A stretch of 64,000 nucleotides of DNA from the NCBI RefSeq assembly GCF_900156255.1, contig NZ_FTMK01000012.1, positions 16,836-80,835 on the forward strand. Direction: 5' to 3'. Source of the stretch: Paracoccus thiocyanatus. GTDB lineage: Bacteria > Pseudomonadota > Alphaproteobacteria > Rhodobacterales > Rhodobacteraceae. Position numbers and translations under genes: made by a program. Positions 62,037 to 64,000 of the stretch are shown here, piece after piece (position 1 is the stretch's first letter; every line of letters begins with the position of its first letter). The notes under the pieces are model-generated. The model was not told the origin of the DNA and did not search any database. It saw only the letters and a program-made list of their open reading frames with translations.

Positions 62037-64000
62037 ATGCGCTATCGCCATGTCGCCACCTATATCGGCCCAGAGGCACCTTTCGTGACCAATATCACGA
62101 ATCTGCGTGTCCATGCGGGGACCGATGGGCATGCGCTCTACAGCATCACCCATGTCGGCGGCGGCATCGCCGCCTATCGGATCGCCTCGGCCGACCAGCC
62201 GATCGAGATGATCGCCGCCCAGCCCCATGCCGCCTCGCTTGGCTATGGCGGCATTCCCGATACCAGCATCGTCACGCTGGAGGGGGGGCCGGTGCTGTTC
62301 GGGACCGGGCTAAGCGATGCGTTGGGCGCCGGGATCCGCCTTGGCGACGGCGGGGATTTCGGCGAAAACGCCCAGCTTTCGGCCACGCTGCCGGCCGATG
62401 TCATCCGGCTGGGACAGTTCCAGACCCCCCAGGGCAGCTTTCTTTATTCGGCGCGCAGCGGCCAGACCGCCTTCGACATCTGGCGGCTGGACGAGGGCGG
62501 CACGATCAGCCACGTCACCCAGGCCGCGCTTCCGGTGGGGCTTGGCGTGCAGGGGACCAGGATCGACGACATGCTGGTCGCGACGCTGGGCGACCGCAGC
62601 TTCATCGTCTCGGCCTCGGCCGCGGGGAATTACGTGGCGGTGCAGATGATCCGCGCCGACGGCTCGGTCGGAACGGCACAGATGCTGTGGTCCTGGCGCG
62701 GGCTGGGCATGGACCAGCCCAGCCACCTGGGCGCGGTCACGCTGGGCGGCGTCACCTGGCTGGTGGTCGGCGCGGCGCAAAGCTCTTCCCTGACCACCAT
62801 GCGCCTGACCTATGAGGGCGAATTGCTGCCCGCCGATCACGTGATCGACGAGCGCAGCACCCGCTTTGACGGTGCCACGGCGCTTGCCACGGTGACGATG
62901 GACGGGCGCGCCTTCGTCTTCGTGGGCGGCGGCGACGACGGGATCAGCGTCTTCACCCTGCTGCCCGAGGGGCGGCTGATGCACCTGACCACGCTGGTCG
63001 ATACCGATGACCGGGCGCTGGCCGATGTGTCGGCTTTGTCGGCGGTGGCGATCGACGGCAAGATCGCGCTTTTCGCCTCGTCCCGCACCGAAAGCGGCAT
63101 CACGCAATTCGTGTTCGAGCCGGGCGCGATCGGCATGACCCAGGTGGTCGGCGCCGGCTGGCAATCGGGGACCGAAGGCAATGACATGATGCAGGCCAGC
63201 GCCGAGACGCGCGGGCTGGACGGCGGCCGCGGCGACGACATCCTGATCGCCGGCGGCAGCCCGGTGCAGTTGACCGGCGGCGCCGGCGCCGACGTCTTCG
63301 TCCCGGTCGAGGTGAACGGCAAGATCACCATCACCGATTTCGAACCGGGCCTGGACCGGCTGGACCTGTCCTTTCTGGGCATGGTGCGCAGCACCGCGCA
63401 ACTGGTCTTCAGCCCGCAACCCTATGGAATTAAGATTTTTTATGGAAACTCGGTAATCTGGGTCATGACACGCGACAACACGATGCTTCAGGCCGACGCC
63501 TTTGACAATTCGCTTTTCCCCGTCGCGCATTACGCGCCCCCCAACATGCGCACGACGGTGGCCGGGACGGGGCGCAACGACACGCTGACGGCCGCCCGCA
63601 ACGGCTCGGACATCTTTGGCCATGCCGGAAACGACCTGCTTCTGGGCGGGCCGGGGAACGACAACCTGCATGGCGCGGCCGGCCACGACACGCTGGAGGG
63701 ACGCGACGGCAACGACCGGATTTATGGCGGCGATGGCAATGACCGGCTGCTTGGCGGGAATGGAAACGACCTGCTGTGGGGCGGAAACGGCAACGACAAT
63801 ATCGTCGGCGGCGCGGGGGCCGATGCGTTGCGGGGCGATGCAGGCAACGACACGCTGGCCGGACATGATGGCGACGACCAGCTTTTCGGCGGCGACGGCA
63901 ACGACCTGCTGTTTGGCGGCCTTGGAAACGACAGCCTCGTGGGGGGTGCGGGCGCCGATACGTTGCGGGGCGACGGCGGCAACGACACACTGGCCGGGCA
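62037..64000 (+). CDS. RTX (hemolysin-type calcium-binding) protein, 3' truncated
   Basis: At least 654 residues; it runs off the right edge. The N-terminal about 380 residues ([20 protein letters not shown]) have short repeats such as [18 protein letters not shown] and [12 protein letters not shown], which look like a beta-propeller of calcium-free type. Then comes a first short RTX block ([17 protein letters not shown] then [11 protein letters not shown], 63180-63370) of M10-peptidase C-terminal style, a spacer with A-T-rich codons, and a second RTX block from about residue 517 with over a dozen G-G-x-G-x-D-x-L units. Secreted by type I systems; no export gene is seen. Start at 62037 is the first good ATG; the frame is open upstream. 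Confidence 0.88.
   Translation, partial: MRYRHVATYIGPEAPFVTNITNLRVHAGTDGHALYSITHVGGGIAAYRIASADQPIEMIAAQPHAASLGYGGIPDTSIVTLEGGPVLFGTGLSDALGAGIRLGDGGDFGENAQLSATLPADVIRLGQFQTPQGSFLYSARSGQTAFDIWRLDEGGTISHVTQAALPVGLGVQGTRIDDMLVATLGDRSFIVSASAAGNYVAVQMIRADGSVGTAQMLWSWRGLGMDQPSHLGAVTLGGVTWLVVGAAQSSSLTTMRLTYEGELLPADHVIDERSTRFDGATALATVTMDGRAFVFVGGGDDGISVFTLLPEGRLMHLTTLVDTDDRALADVSALSAVAIDGKIALFASSRTESGITQFVFEPGAIGMTQVVGAGWQSGTEGNDMMQASAETRGLDGGRGDDILIAGGSPVQLTGGAGADVFVPVEVNGKITITDFEPGLDRLDLSFLGMVRSTAQLVFSPQPYGIKIFYGNSVIWVMTRDNTMLQADAFDNSLFPVAHYAPPNMRTTVAGTGRNDTLTAARNGSDIFGHAGNDLLLGGPGNDNLHGAAGHDTLEGRDGNDRIYGGDGNDRLLGGNGNDLLWGGNGNDNIVGGAGADALRGDAGNDTLAGHDGDDQLFGGDGNDLLFGGLGNDSLVGGAGADTLRGDGGNDTLAG

Noticed and set aside
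63580..64000. Possible CRISPR or tandem DNA repeat at the right edge
   Set aside because: The periodicity comes from G-G-x-G-x-D-x-L codons of the RTX protein; no constant spacer-repeat pattern exists.

Overview
The window is GC-rich DNA (mostly two-thirds G+C or more) from an alphaproteobacterium of the Rhodobacteraceae, most like Paracoccus. This rests on gene content and order seen here: GcrA and a CcrM-type GANTC methylase, a DUF1489 gene, a DUF4170 gene next to kdtA-lpxK, a short-chain-acyl-type (ScfR-like) XRE regulator, an infA-maf-rne/rng-yacG-tRNA-Phe block, and a compact fliI / flgBC-fliEQ-flgFGAH-fliL cluster. Genus is inference; no rRNA is present. About 75 genes are supported. 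Both ends cut genes: a DUF6282 protein at the left and an RTX protein at the right.

Layout. 1-4.9 kb: TRAP importer operon (dctPQM) with a dihydroorotate-dehydrogenase-like flavoprotein and a DUF6282 hydrolase, divergent from an IclR regulator whose likely operator overlaps the operon promoter. 5-6.5 kb: RES/Xre toxin-antitoxin pair with a palindromic operator. 6.5-6.75 kb: remnant of a flavin amine oxidase gene. 6.8-8 kb: beta-carbonic anhydrase and DUF1489. 8.0-10.2 kb: a 2.2-kb prophage remnant between 24-bp direct repeats made from the 3' end of tRNA-Gly(CCC), containing truncated and apparently fused phage genes. 10.5-19 kb: RND efflux pair, NarX/NarL-like two-component system, ScfR-like regulator and a lone receiver protein. 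19-22.7 kb: FliM-like protein, infA, maf, RNase E/G, yacG, tRNA-Phe. 22.7-25.3 kb: cyanide-insensitive-type bd oxidase cioAB with a 30-residue DUF2474 protein. 25.4-28.4 kb: stress FMN-binding protein, argF, argD. 28.6-33.2 kb: ABC-2 permease, gcrA, NUDIX, membrane protein, metG. 33.3-36.6 kb: TonB receptor of lower GC, arginase, tRNA-Leu(TAA). 37-41.9 kb: DUF4170-kdtA-lpxK (lipid A/Kdo), DsbA-like protein, DUF721, mutY. 41.9-47.8 kb: alkB, ccrM, rnhB, allA, fsr-type MFS, GntR regulator. 47.9-50.9 kb: L,D-transpeptidase, extensin-like protein, Crp-family regulator. 51-57 kb: flagellar rod/export/ring genes. 57.1-61.9 kb: glycosyltransferase and the dTDP-rhamnose operon rfbCBDA. 62-64 kb: RTX protein.

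Most genes are ordinary housekeeping. The parts that deserve a second look are the prophage remnant with its apparent in-frame fusions, the ccrM promoter carrying GANTC sites inside the core promoter (with gcrA encoded 15 kb away), the IclR-controlled TRAP operon of unknown substrate, the long-antitoxin RES/Xre module, and the RTX protein with two separate RTX blocks.
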